64,000 nucleotides of DNA from Cumulibacter sp047975195 (lineage in GTDB: Bacteria > Actinomycetota > Actinomycetes > Mycobacteriales > Antricoccaceae): the NCBI GenBank assembly GCA_047975195.1, contig JBKEDB010000013.1, positions 56,280 to 120,279 on the forward strand. The letters are read 5' to 3'. The stretch's first letter is position 1. Each line of letters begins with the position of its first letter. Below the pieces are notes generated by a model that searched no databases, was not told where the DNA came from, and worked only from the letters and a program-made list of their open reading frames with translations. Positions 7,998 to 16,352 of the stretch are shown piece by piece. The position numbers and the translations under genes were made by a program.

Positions 7998-10307
7998 ATG
8001 GGCGAGGAACCACTGAAAATTGGCAAGCGCAAGACCAGCGCGGTCGGTATCCCAGGCGTCGCGCATGCGATGCAGCACGTACTGCGTGAGATGGGGCCGG
8101 TGCGCGGGGCGAAGGGGCTGCTGAACCTCAACCAGGTCGGCGGATTCGACTGTATGAGCTGCGCCTGGCCCGATCCGGAGGCCGGTGAACGAAGCCACGC
8201 CGAATTCTGCGAGAACGGCGCTAAAGCCCTCGCCAGCGAAGCGACCCGCAAGCGGATTACCCCGGAGTTCTTCGCCGAGAAAAGCATCAGTGAACTTGCG
8301 CAGTACGACGACTATTGGCTCAATCGGCAGGGACGCCTCACCGAGCCGATGATCAAGGAGCCCGGTGCGGACCACTATCGCCCGATCTCCTGGGATGCTG
8401 CCCTGAGCCGGATCGCGGAGCAGATTCGCGCCCTACCGGACCCGAACCGTGCCGCCTTCTACACTTCCGGCCGTACGTCGAACGAAGCGGCCTTCCTGTA
8501 CCAGCTGATGGTGCGCGGCATCGGCACCAATAATCTGCCGGACTGCTCCAACATGTGCCACGAGTCCTCGGGTGAGGCGCTCGGGCAGACCATCGGCATC
8601 GGGAAAGGGTCAGTGACCCTGCACGACGTGCATACTGCGCAACTGATCATCATCGCTGGGCAGAACGCGGGCACGAACCATCCGAGGATGCTCACCGCCC
8701 TGGAGCAGGCAAAGCGTTCGGGCGCGGTGATCGTCGCGGTCAACCCACTTCCCGAAGCGGGCCTGACTCGCTATCGCAACCCGCAGACGGTGCGCGGTAT
8801 CGCCGGGCGCGGGACCGTCCTTGCCGATCACCACCTGCAGGTCAAGCTCGGTGGTGATCTCGCGCTGTTCCAGGGATTGGGCAAGGTCCTGGACGAGGCC
8901 GAGCAGGCCGGGCGCCGCACCCTCGGCATGAGCAGCGTTTTCGATCACGACTTCCTCGAGCGATACACCGACGGAAACGAGCAATATCTGGAGAACCTGC
9001 GATCAACGTCATGGGCTTCGATCGAGGAGGCGTCCGGCCTGAGCGAGTCCGATATCCGCGTCGTCGGTGAACTGTTGCTCGCCTCGAACCGCACAATAGT
9101 CGCGTGGGCGATGGGGTTGACCCAACATCGGCACGCCGTACCGACGATCAAGGAAATCGTGAACGTCGTACTGCTGCAGGGAAACCTGGGCCGAGAGGGC
9201 GCAGGTCTGTTGCCGGTGCGTGGACATTCCAACGTGCAGGGTGATCGGACGATGGGCATTTTCGAGAAGATGCCCGAGCCTTTCCTGGATCGGTTGGATG
9301 CCGAGTTCTCGTTCACCAGTCCACGCGAGCACGGCTATGACACCGTGAACACGATCCGCGCGATGCGCGATGGCGAGATCGATCTCTTTATGGCGATGGG
9401 CGGCAACTTCCTCAAGGCCTCCCCGGACACCGCGGTGACTGAGGCAGCGCTGCGATCTTGCGCTATGACCGTGCAGGTGTCGACGAAGTTGAATCATTCG
9501 CATCTCGCTCCGGGCAGTACGGCGCTGATTCTGCCGACCTTGGGACGATCCGATGCGGATCGGCAGGCCTCGGGACTGCAGCGCGTCACGGTCGAAGATT
9601 CCATGTCGATGGTGCACGCATCCCAGGGGCGACTTGCCCCGCCGAAGGGTGACCTACTGTCGGAGGTCGCGATTGTCGCTCGACTGTCCGCGAAACTCTT
9701 CGCCGATCCTGCGGGAGGCACGATTGCCGGGGCGCCGGTAGCGGACTGGTCGGGGCTGGAAGCCGACTACGCAAAGATTCGCGAACACATCTCTCGGGTT
9801 GTCCCGGGGTTCACCGACTACGAGGAGCGGGTCGCCGAGCCCGGCGGTTTCAAACTGCCGCACGGCCCGCATGACGTTCGGACGTTCACCACACCGTCAT
9901 CGAAGGCGCGCTTTACTACCAGTGAACTGTGGTGGCCCGAGGTGCCGCAAGGGCGGTTACTGCTGCAGACGTTGCGTTCGCACGATCAGTACAACACGAC
10001 TGTGTATGAGAACGAGGACCGTTACCGGGGAATTCACGGCGGCCGAAGGGTAGTGCTGGTGAACCTTGATGACCTGCGCGTGTTGGGTTTTGCCGACGGT
10101 GATGTCGTCAACCTGGTCTCGGAGTTCAGCGACGGTGTGCAGCGGCGGGCTGACGGGTTTCGTGTCGTCGCGTACGACACTGCGCGGGGGTGTGCGGCGG
10201 CGTACTTCCCGGAGACGAATGTGCTGGTTCCGTTGGATTCCACGGCCATCGACTCCAATACGCCCACCAGTAAGTCGATCGTTATCCGACTCGAGCCCGC
10301 CGCGTGA
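7998..10307 (+). CDS. FdhF/YdeP family molybdopterin oxidoreductase (formate dehydrogenase alpha-like)
   Basis: Mo-bisPGD enzyme of the DMSO reductase superfamily. At 769 residues with N-terminal FDCMSCAWPDP (C52, C55) rather than a full four-cysteine 4Fe-4S motif, it belongs to the YdeP branch. Further signs: SGRTSNEAAFLYQLMVR, DCSNMCHESSG with cysteine near residue 186 at the active-site position, AGQNAGTNHPRML, and a C-terminal molybdopterin dinucleotide-binding domain (RSHDQYNTTVYENEDRYRG). The divergent fdhD supports cofactor sulfuration. The true substrate of YdeP proteins is uncertain, so calling it a formate dehydrogenase is provisional. The start has TACGCT at 7986-7991, six bases before ATG, so the mRNA is probably leaderless. 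Confidence 0.9.
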   Translation: MGEEPLKIGKRKTSAVGIPGVAHAMQHVLREMGPVRGAKGLLNLNQVGGFDCMSCAWPDPEAGERSHAEFCENGAKALASEATRKRITPEFFAEKSISELAQYDDYWLNRQGRLTEPMIKEPGADHYRPISWDAALSRIAEQIRALPDPNRAAFYTSGRTSNEAAFLYQLMVRGIGTNNLPDCSNMCHESSGEALGQTIGIGKGSVTLHDVHTAQLIIIAGQNAGTNHPRMLTALEQAKRSGAVIVAVNPLPEAGLTRYRNPQTVRGIAGRGTVLADHHLQVKLGGDLALFQGLGKVLDEAEQAGRRTLGMSSVFDHDFLERYTDGNEQYLENLRSTSWASIEEASGLSESDIRVVGELLLASNRTIVAWAMGLTQHRHAVPTIKEIVNVVLLQGNLGREGAGLLPVRGHSNVQGDRTMGIFEKMPEPFLDRLDAEFSFTSPREHGYDTVNTIRAMRDGEIDLFMAMGGNFLKASPDTAVTEAALRSCAMTVQVSTKLNHSHLAPGSTALILPTLGRSDADRQASGLQRVTVEDSMSMVHASQGRLAPPKGDLLSEVAIVARLSAKLFADPAGGTIAGAPVADWSGLEADYAKIREHISRVVPGFTDYEERVAEPGGFKLPHGPHDVRTFTTPSSKARFTTSELWWPEVPQGRLLLQTLRSHDQYNTTVYENEDRYRGIHGGRRVVLVNLDDLRVLGFADGDVVNLVSEFSDGVQRRADGFRVVAYDTARGCAAAYFPETNVLVPLDSTAIDSNTPTSKSIVIRLEPAA

Positions 10308-10370
10308 CCAGTGAGTCCCTCGCAATTCGGGGTCGATCGACCGCGAAACCGTATCTCAACTGTGAGTTGA

Positions 10371-10387
10371 TGTGCCGTATAGGCACA
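10371..10387. terminator. Short hairpin between convergent genes
   Basis: TGTGCC (10371-10376) and GGCACA (10382-10387) form a six-base-pair stem followed on the plus strand by AAATC. It lies in the 140-base gap between the convergent YdeP-type oxidoreductase and the Ser/Thr kinase. A weak bidirectional terminator is possible; nothing else is seen in the gap. Confidence 0.35.
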
Positions 10388-10447
10388 AAATCTCACACGC
10401 GACACGGATCCCGTCGGCGCGAACAGTGTTACCGGCGACGCCCGCTT

Positions 10448-11929
10448 TCAGAGCACGAAGAAGTTGGATTGCGCTTCGGTGACCTTCAGCGATCCGTCGC
10501 TGTCGCCGACCGCCAGGGACGCCATGATTGCTGCGTGCGACGTATCGGTGTAGTACTGCCACTCGAACTGGCACACGAGGTCGTCACCGCAATGCAGTGA
10601 CGGGAGCGACGGTGCTTCGATCTGGTCGAAGAACGCGATGAAACCGTCGTACCCTCCGGTGAGGGTTTGCTGTAGTTCGGGTGAGATCAGTTGCCAGGCC
10701 GCTTCGGGATCCTCCGCACCGCCGACGAGGACTTGCGTGACGACCTCCTCGGCCTGCTCGGCTGGAGGTAGTGACTTTTCGGGTGACTCGTCCGGATCGC
10801 TATCGCCGGAGTCGTCCTGGGTTGACTCGGTGCCCGATCCGCTGGCCTCGGCGGTCGGTTCGGTGACCCACCGCAGGCCGTAGCCCACCGCGAGCATCAC
10901 CAGGCCGACGATCGCGACCAACCACCACGGCGATCGCCGCGGCGCCTGAGGGCGCGTTCGGGCGCGAGGATTCGTCGGTGCTTCGGCGGCCGGTGCGGCG
11001 ACTGGGTCAGCCGAGCCGGGCGCGGGATCGCCAACGCGAGGGGCCGCAGACGGCGGCGGCATCCGCGTCGGCGGCGCCAATGCGCGCACCGTCCCAGCAG
11101 CCTCCATCCGGGCACGGCCAAGCGGCTGCTGCGCGAGTTTGCGTAGTACGTCGTCCAATGCATCGACTGCCTGCAGTGCAGTCATCCGGCGAGTGTCATC
11201 GGGAGCCATCAATCCGTCGATGACCGCCGCGAGAGGTCCCGCTGCGCACATTGGCTCACGCTGCGCGTTGCCGATGCGCTGTAGCAAGACCAGCGTGGGT
11301 CCATCGCCAAACGGTAGATACCCCTCCACGGCGTGGAACAGCGTCGCGCCGAGGCCCCACGCGTCGGCGGCTGGTCCGGCTGGCCGACCGCGAACGACCT
11401 CCGGTGGCAGGTACGCCGGAGTGCCGGTGATGAAGCCCTCGGCGGTGACGTGCGGATCACCGTCGGCGCGAGCGATACCGAAGTCGCTAAGCAGTGCCTC
11501 GTCCTGTGCGCTGAGCAGCAGGTTGCCCGGTTTGACGTCTCGGTGCACGATCCCGAGCGCATGCGCTGCGGCGAGCGCCGAAGCGGTTTGGGCACCGAGA
11601 CGTGCGACCCGTGCCGGGGGCAGCGGGCCGTGGCTGAGCACGGACGACAGCGCCGGACCGTCGATGTAGTCCATGATCAGCCACAGGTCGCCGTCGGCGG
11701 AGATCAGATCGTGAATGGTGACCGCATTCGGATGACGTAACTGCGCAGCCAGGCGAGCCTCACGCGTCTCGAGATCACGGTCGACCCCGACGGATGATCG
11801 GATCTGCTTGATCGCGACCTTGCGTTGCAGCAGTTGGTCGTGCGCCTGCCAGACCGTGCCCATGCCGCCATTGCCGATCGGGTTCTCCAACCGGTAGCGC
11901 CCGGCGAGCACCTGCGGTGCCTGGCTCAT
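10448..11929 (-). CDS. Transmembrane Ser/Thr protein kinase (PknB-like, no PASTA domains)
   Basis: Hanks-type receptor kinase, 493 residues. The N-terminal kinase domain is complete: glycine loop GNGGMG (19-24), catalytic lysine K41 in VAIKQ, catalytic loop HRDVKPGN (129-136), DFG at 149-151 and the activation segment TGTPAYLPPE. A Pro/Ala-rich juxtamembrane linker leads to one membrane helix (about 335-353, WWLVAIVGLVMLAVGYGL), an acidic Ser/Asp-rich stretch and an extracellular domain of about 110 residues with a cysteine pair (HCGDDLVCQF) in place of PASTA repeats. Ligand and targets are unknown. A TAGGCT box and a GGGAGAAGG ribosome site precede the ATG. The helical-repeat gene upstream on the same strand is 173 bases away. 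Confidence 0.93.
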   Translation of the reverse strand: MSQAPQVLAGRYRLENPIGNGGMGTVWQAHDQLLQRKVAIKQIRSSVGVDRDLETREARLAAQLRHPNAVTIHDLISADGDLWLIMDYIDGPALSSVLSHGPLPPARVARLGAQTASALAAAHALGIVHRDVKPGNLLLSAQDEALLSDFGIARADGDPHVTAEGFITGTPAYLPPEVVRGRPAGPAADAWGLGATLFHAVEGYLPFGDGPTLVLLQRIGNAQREPMCAAGPLAAVIDGLMAPDDTRRMTALQAVDALDDVLRKLAQQPLGRARMEAAGTVRALAPPTRMPPPSAAPRVGDPAPGSADPVAAPAAEAPTNPRARTRPQAPRRSPWWLVAIVGLVMLAVGYGLRWVTEPTAEASGSGTESTQDDSGDSDPDESPEKSLPPAEQAEEVVTQVLVGGAEDPEAAWQLISPELQQTLTGGYDGFIAFFDQIEAPSLPSLHCGDDLVCQFEWQYYTDTSHAAIMASLAVGDSDGSLKVTEAQSNFFVL

Positions 11930-12102
11930 GCGCCTTCTCCCTCGTTGTCGCAGCGCACTAGAGCCTATCGGCGCCCGTGTTGCGGTCGCCGAGACGGCTA
12001 GGGGTTCGTGTGTTCATCGTTATTGCTTCCCCGCCCACGCGGCAGCCACCGCTACCGCAAGCACTCGTCGGCGCGGCGGTACCACGGGCGACGTCGTCGC
12101 GG

Positions 12103-13317
12103 CTAGCGCAGGGTAGCCGCGCGTTCACGGCACCGGCGAGCATCCTCGGGAGCCTGCGCCACTGTGAACGAATCGGCAGCCGCCTCGAACATCGCAGCCG
12201 CATCTTTGTGGTGGGCTTCGGCGAGGATCCCACCCACCGTCTCGGCGTACGACCCCGCGAGTCGATGGTTGCCGTTACGTAGCGCGACGCTGTAGCGCAG
12301 GACGTCGATCTCGGCACGCTCCTCGCCCATCGTGCGCTCCAAGAACGGTTCGTTCTCGCGCAGTACCCTTTCGGCTTTCGCATGCTCGCCGACACCGATC
12401 AGCGTCTTGGCCAGCAGTTGTACTTCGGAGGCCAGCGTGTGCGTCCAGGCGCCGTGTCGTTGCAGCACTATGGATCGCTCCAGATCCGCGCAGCCGACGA
12501 GTATGGCGCCGGTCGCCATTCGCAGCATCCCGCGCAGGCGCAGTGTCGAGGCATAGAGGACGTCGCCGAGACCATCGGCCAGATCGGCCGCCTCCTCGGC
12601 GACTTCGAGCGCCTCGGGCGTCTCATTGGCCATTCCGTGCACACCGGCCAAGAACCGCAGCATGGTTGCGAGTTGAACGTCGTCACCGGTGGATCGGGCG
12701 TGCGCGATCGCCTCGGCGGCCAGTTCGCGAGCTGATGAGTCGTGGCCCGCTTGCTGCGCGCACAGCGCGCGTGCCCCAATCGCCTTGCCGCGCTCAATGT
12801 CGTCATCGGCCAGTTGGTGCGCGCGCTCGAATATTGCCCGGGCCACCTCAAGACGATCGATGGCAAGGTTGGCGAAACCGGTGGTGAGCACCGATTCGAC
12901 CAGTTGACGACGGGTTGGTTCCGCCGCCTCAAGCGCCGTCAGTAGATGGTCCAACTTTGCCGCCAGTGGGACGATCGCGAGCGTGTCGGGATGAGTCTCG
13001 CCGATCTGCGCGGTCACCATGGCCATCCGCATCGCGAGTTCGTTGGCATGTGCATCGAAACCGCGCCACGCCTCGGCCGCATCGGTGGAGAACTGAATCG
13101 CGTCGCTGAACCGCATATCGGTCATCGCCAGGAGCGTGTGCGCCTCGAACATCAGCGCGCGTTGCCGCAGCGTGAGTCCCTCCTCGAGAATGCAGCAGGA
13201 GGCCGCGTCAACCAACTGCGCTGCGCGCAACTGTGCCAACGAGGTTCCCGACGCTATCGCCGCACCGAACTTCTCGAGGGCCGCGATCTGGTGCGATAGC
13301 GAGTGCGAATGCGTCAT
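12103..13317 (-). CDS. TPR-like helical-repeat protein of unknown function
   Basis: About 404 residues, nearly all alpha-helical, with repeated Ala-rich helix pairs such as ERAHQLADDDIERGKAIGARA, AEEAADLADGLGDVLYASTL and AVLRENEPFLERTMGEE-like segments. These resemble the tetratricopeptide arrays at the C-termini of large LuxR/AfsR-type regulators, but no DNA-binding or ATPase part is present. A scaffold role is an inference. The start is uncertain: the ATG at 13317 has GGAGG only one base upstream, and an in-frame ATG at 13335 has a weak site. Farther upstream the open frame overlaps the AEC transporter gene and is not used. No signal peptide. Confidence 0.7.
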   Translation of the reverse strand: MTHSHSLSHQIAALEKFGAAIASGTSLAQLRAAQLVDAASCCILEEGLTLRQRALMFEAHTLLAMTDMRFSDAIQFSTDAAEAWRGFDAHANELAMRMAMVTAQIGETHPDTLAIVPLAAKLDHLLTALEAAEPTRRQLVESVLTTGFANLAIDRLEVARAIFERAHQLADDDIERGKAIGARALCAQQAGHDSSARELAAEAIAHARSTGDDVQLATMLRFLAGVHGMANETPEALEVAEEAADLADGLGDVLYASTLRLRGMLRMATGAILVGCADLERSIVLQRHGAWTHTLASEVQLLAKTLIGVGEHAKAERVLRENEPFLERTMGEERAEIDVLRYSVALRNGNHRLAGSYAETVGGILAEAHHKDAAAMFEAAADSFTVAQAPEDARRCRERAATLR

Positions 13318-13382
13318 GCCTCCATCGTCGCGCATCGCTACGACATTCTTGGTGAACTCGCGCAGTCTGTGGATAACGCGGC

Positions 13383-14255
13383 TCAGAGCACGAACGCCAG
13401 CGCGATGGGTAGGAAAAGGACGGCGAACAGGTTGCCGAGCAAGACTGCCGAAGCGACCTTGTCGGGCTCTTGGTGGTAGCGCTCGGCGAACATGAAGTTG
13501 AGCACCGCGGGCGGTAACGCACCGAAGATCAGCAAGGTCGCGGCTTGAATGTGCGGCAGATCGAATACTGCGATCAGCGCCGCTGCGATCGACATGCCGA
13601 TGATCGGCCGCGATATCGCGACGATGAGCGCGAACCCGAGTGCGGAGATCTTGGTGGTGGCCATCCGAACGCCGAGACCGAACAACATCAGTGGAATGGC
13701 GACGTTGCCGACCATCACGACGGTCTGCAACAGGGGGTCCCAGATCGGGATGTCCAGCAGGCTCACGCTCAATCCGGCGATCGCCGCGAGCACCGATGGA
13801 TTGCGCAGCACCGACCACAGGTTCGCGTGGTGATCCAGATACCAGGCGCCGAAGGAAAAGTGCAGCGTGTTCGAGAGCGCGAACAGCACGACGGCGGCGG
13901 GGACGGCGTCCTCGCCGAAGGTCAGCAGCGCGACGGGTATGCCCAGGTTGCCGCAATTGTTGAAGGTCATCGGCGGTACGAGGGTGCGCGGGCTGTGTCC
14001 GGTGAGTAAGGCGATCAGCCGACCGCTGAGGCCGCTGCCGACGATGACGATGAGCCCAGCGAGCGCGAGCCAGCCGTACGTCGATGCCTCGACGTGTCGC
14101 CCGGCCAATGCACCGAACACTAGCGCCGGGGTGAACACATCCATGTTCAACCGATTCGCCTCGGTCAGGTCCGGCGCGCGGCGACGCGCCACGACGTACC
14201 CGAGGGCGGCAATCGCGAACAGTGGAAAGAGAATCGAGATGATTCGTGCGGCCAT
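13383..14255 (-). CDS. AEC family transporter (auxin efflux carrier type)
   Basis: Inner-membrane secondary carrier with about ten hydrophobic helices over 290 residues. Its two halves have the inverted-repeat layout typical of the family. Recognisable blocks are LFAIAALGYVVARR at the N-terminus, NNCGNLGIPVALLTFGE (the conserved polar crossover in the first half) and FGALPPAVLNFMFAERY (the matching one in the second half). Bacterial members often export or import carboxylates such as malate; the substrate here is unknown. It is upstream of the helical-repeat protein on the same strand, 65 bases apart, so co-transcription is possible. TATCGT lies ten bases before the ATG. Confidence 0.88.
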   Translation of the reverse strand: MAARIISILFPLFAIAALGYVVARRRAPDLTEANRLNMDVFTPALVFGALAGRHVEASTYGWLALAGLIVIVGSGLSGRLIALLTGHSPRTLVPPMTFNNCGNLGIPVALLTFGEDAVPAAVVLFALSNTLHFSFGAWYLDHHANLWSVLRNPSVLAAIAGLSVSLLDIPIWDPLLQTVVMVGNVAIPLMLFGLGVRMATTKISALGFALIVAISRPIIGMSIAAALIAVFDLPHIQAATLLIFGALPPAVLNFMFAERYHQEPDKVASAVLLGNLFAVLFLPIALAFVL

Positions 14256-14367
14256 GGTGCCGGTAACGATAGCGACGGCGGCACGTGAGACCTGCGCCGC
14301 CTGTCAGGACATGGGTGAAACGTCTTCGGTGTCACTCAACCCCTCCGATGAGTCGTACGGTGGGGGT

Positions 14368-14634
14368 ATGTGCCGAAACATTAAAGTCCTGCACAATTTC
14401 GCTCCGCCGGCCACCTCCGATGAGGTTGGCGCCGCTGCTCTGCAATACGTGCGCAAGATCAGCGGATCTGCTAAACCGTCCGCGGCAAACCAAGAGGCCT
14501 TCGACGTCGCGGTTGCTGAGGTCGCCGCGGCGACTCAGAAACTGCTGGATGCGCTCGTCACGAGTGCGCCGCCGAAGGATCGTGAGGTTGAAGCGGCTAA
14601 GGCAAAGGCCCGCAGTGCCGCTCGCTTCGGCTAG
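14368..14634 (+). CDS. DUF2277 family small protein
   Basis: 88-residue cytosolic protein with the hallmark start MCRNIKVLHNFAPPATSDE and end PPKDREVEAAKAKARSAARF of the DUF2277 family, which is widespread in actinobacteria and proteobacteria and has no assigned function. Length is normal. The start codon is set by the conserved MCRNIK. TACGGT (14356-14361) sits six bases before ATG and there is no Shine-Dalgarno, so a leaderless transcript is likely. It is followed after 72 bases by a quinone oxidoreductase in the same direction, which has its own promoter-like sequence. Confidence 0.9.
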   Translation: MCRNIKVLHNFAPPATSDEVGAAALQYVRKISGSAKPSAANQEAFDVAVAEVAAATQKLLDALVTSAPPKDREVEAAKAKARSAARFG

Positions 14635-14679
14635 GCCAATGTCCGGCCAATACAACGATCTAGGCCCGGTGCAGCCGTG

Positions 14680-14691
14680 GAACGATCGTTC
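14680..14691. promoter_or_regulatory. Palindromic operator candidate before quinone oxidoreductase 1
   Basis: GAACGATCGTTC is a perfect 12-bp palindrome that ends two bases before the -10-like TAGGGT (14694-14699). A related sequence, GAACGAGCGGTC at 28625-28636, sits at the same offset before the paralogous gene at 28651. The shape fits a TetR-family operator that would occlude RNA polymerase; no regulator gene is adjacent. Confidence 0.45.
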
Positions 14692-14706
14692 ACTAGGGTT
14701 GTCGCC

Positions 14707-15693
14707 ATGCGTACCTGGCAGGTAACTGAACTCGGCGATCCGACACAAGTAGTCGCGCAGACTGACCTCGATGAACCGCACCCGAGCGGCGATGAGTTCC
14801 TCGTGCGGATTCAGGTCGTCGGACTCGGCTTTCCCGACTACCTGATGGCGCAGGGGCTGTACCACGACAAGCCAGAGTTGCCGTTCGGCATCGGCGGTGA
14901 GTCATCGGGCGTGGTGCTGCAGGCCCCGCCGGGAAGCCCCTTCGCGGAGGGCGACCACGTGCTCACACTCGCCGGGAAGAAGGGCGGCGTGGTGCTGACG
15001 AGCCGTGTCGCCGCCGCGCCGGAGCGGCTGCTGAAAGTCCCCGCGGACATGCCGCCAGAGCACGCAGCGGTCATGTTTTCCGGCTACCAAACGTCGTACG
15101 TCGGGTTGATGCGACGCGGACATCTTGAGGCGGGCCAGACCGTGGTTATCCACGGCGCCAGCGGCGGGGTCGGTATGGCCGCAGTGCAGATCGCGAAGGC
15201 CAAGGGGGCGAAGGTTATCGCGGTGGCCGGCGGGCAGCGCAAGGTTGATGCGTGCCGCGAATGGGGTGCTGACGTCGTCATCGATCACCAGCAGGAGGAC
15301 TTCGTCGAGGTCGTCAAGGACCTCACAAATGGTCGCGGCGTCGAGATGGTATTTGACCCGGTTGGCGGCGAAGTGTTCGATAGGTCGCGTCGAATCATGG
15401 CGGTGGAGGGAAGGCTCGTCGTTGTGGGGTTCGCCGGTGGAACGATCCCGTCGGCGCCCGCGAACCATGTGCTGCTGAAGAACTATGACGTAGTCGGCAT
15501 GCGGATGCGTCCGTTCCGGGAGGACCCGCAATACCGTCAGTTCGTGCATGACGAGCTGATTCAGATGTACCAGGACGGCGCGCTGAAGCCGTGGACCAGC
15601 AAGTACGCATTCGATGACCTGCCGGCCGCACTGGCCGAGATCGGCGAGCGCCAGGTGATCGGCCGCGTGGTGGTGACAGCGCCCGAAGAATAG
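14707..15693 (+). CDS. Zinc-free NADPH:quinone oxidoreductase (MDR superfamily), paralogue 1
   Basis: Medium-chain dehydrogenase/reductase of the quinone oxidoreductase type, 328 residues. The N-terminal GroES-like domain lacks the catalytic and structural zinc cysteines of alcohol dehydrogenases. The Rossmann domain carries the NADP-binding loop HGASGGVGMAAVQIAKAKGA and the downstream DPVGGEVFDRSRR. Likely reduces quinones or enoyl/alkenal substrates with NADPH; the substrate is unknown. The best start is the ATG at 14707, seven bases after TAGGGT, a leaderless arrangement. It is similar to the gene at 28651 but with a different C-terminus (RQVIGRVVVTAPEE). Confidence 0.9.
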   Translation: MRTWQVTELGDPTQVVAQTDLDEPHPSGDEFLVRIQVVGLGFPDYLMAQGLYHDKPELPFGIGGESSGVVLQAPPGSPFAEGDHVLTLAGKKGGVVLTSRVAAAPERLLKVPADMPPEHAAVMFSGYQTSYVGLMRRGHLEAGQTVVIHGASGGVGMAAVQIAKAKGAKVIAVAGGQRKVDACREWGADVVIDHQQEDFVEVVKDLTNGRGVEMVFDPVGGEVFDRSRRIMAVEGRLVVVGFAGGTIPSAPANHVLLKNYDVVGMRMRPFREDPQYRQFVHDELIQMYQDGALKPWTSKYAFDDLPAALAEIGERQVIGRVVVTAPEE

Positions 15694-15794
15694 GACCACC
15701 GGGGACTTGGTTCGCTGACCGATCGCGATCGTTACCCGCGCTCGGCGTTTGGCGCAGCGTGGATGCGGCCTGCCTGGCGGGATAGGGTCCAATC

Positions 15795-16352
15795 GTGATG
15801 GCAATGCCCGAGACACCGCAGCGAATTCTGATCGCCGGCGTATCGGGGTCAGGGAAGACGACTTTGGCTCGTCAGATCGCTGATATATCAGGCATCACGC
15901 ACACCGAGATCGATGGGCTCTTTCACGGTCCGAACTGGACGCTGCGAACGGAATTCGTCGACGACGTTCGCGGACTCGTCGCAGCCGAGGCGTGGGTCAC
16001 TGAATGGCAGTACCGCGATGTACGGCCGCTATTGCTGTCGCGGGCCGAAATGCTGATCTGGCTAGACCTGCCGACGCGCGTCGTGATGTTTCGGGTGATC
16101 CGCCGTACGCTCTCGCGCCGCCTACATCGAACGGTGCTGTGGAACGACAACGTCGAACCTCCGCTGCGCACGATTTTCCGGGATCGCGAGCACATCATCA
16201 GATGGGCGTGGCGTACTCGCAGTAAGTACCGGGATCTGCATCAGAACCTGGACGTTGAGCATCTGGTCGTCGTGCGTTTACGCAGCCGCCGCGCGGTGCG
16301 CGACTGGTTGGCTACGTTCAGCACGGATGCCGCAGCGCGGCGGCGCGAATGA
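15795..16352 (+). CDS. P-loop nucleotide kinase-like protein (adenylate kinase/FlaR-related)
   Basis: 185 residues. Walker A motif GVSGSGKTT at about residues 14-22, then HTEIDGLFHGPNW, WVTEWQYRD and a lid-like basic region RRTLSRRLHRTVLWNDNVEPP. This pattern is seen in small kinase-fold proteins often annotated as topology modulation (FlaR) or adenylate-kinase-like; the real substrate is unknown. GTG 15795 is favoured because TAGGGT (15783-15788) lies six bases upstream; ATG 15798 is the alternative. Its last 35 bases overlap the 3' end of the convergent sigma factor gene. Confidence 0.8.
   Translation: MMAMPETPQRILIAGVSGSGKTTLARQIADISGITHTEIDGLFHGPNWTLRTEFVDDVRGLVAAEAWVTEWQYRDVRPLLLSRAEMLIWLDLPTRVVMFRVIRRTLSRRLHRTVLWNDNVEPPLRTIFRDREHIIRWAWRTRSKYRDLHQNLDVEHLVVVRLRSRRAVRDWLATFSTDAAARRRE

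Noticed and set aside
13318..13956. Long 5' extension of the helical-repeat protein frame
   Set aside because: It overlaps the well-supported AEC transporter on the same strand and reads as Arg-rich shadow sequence.
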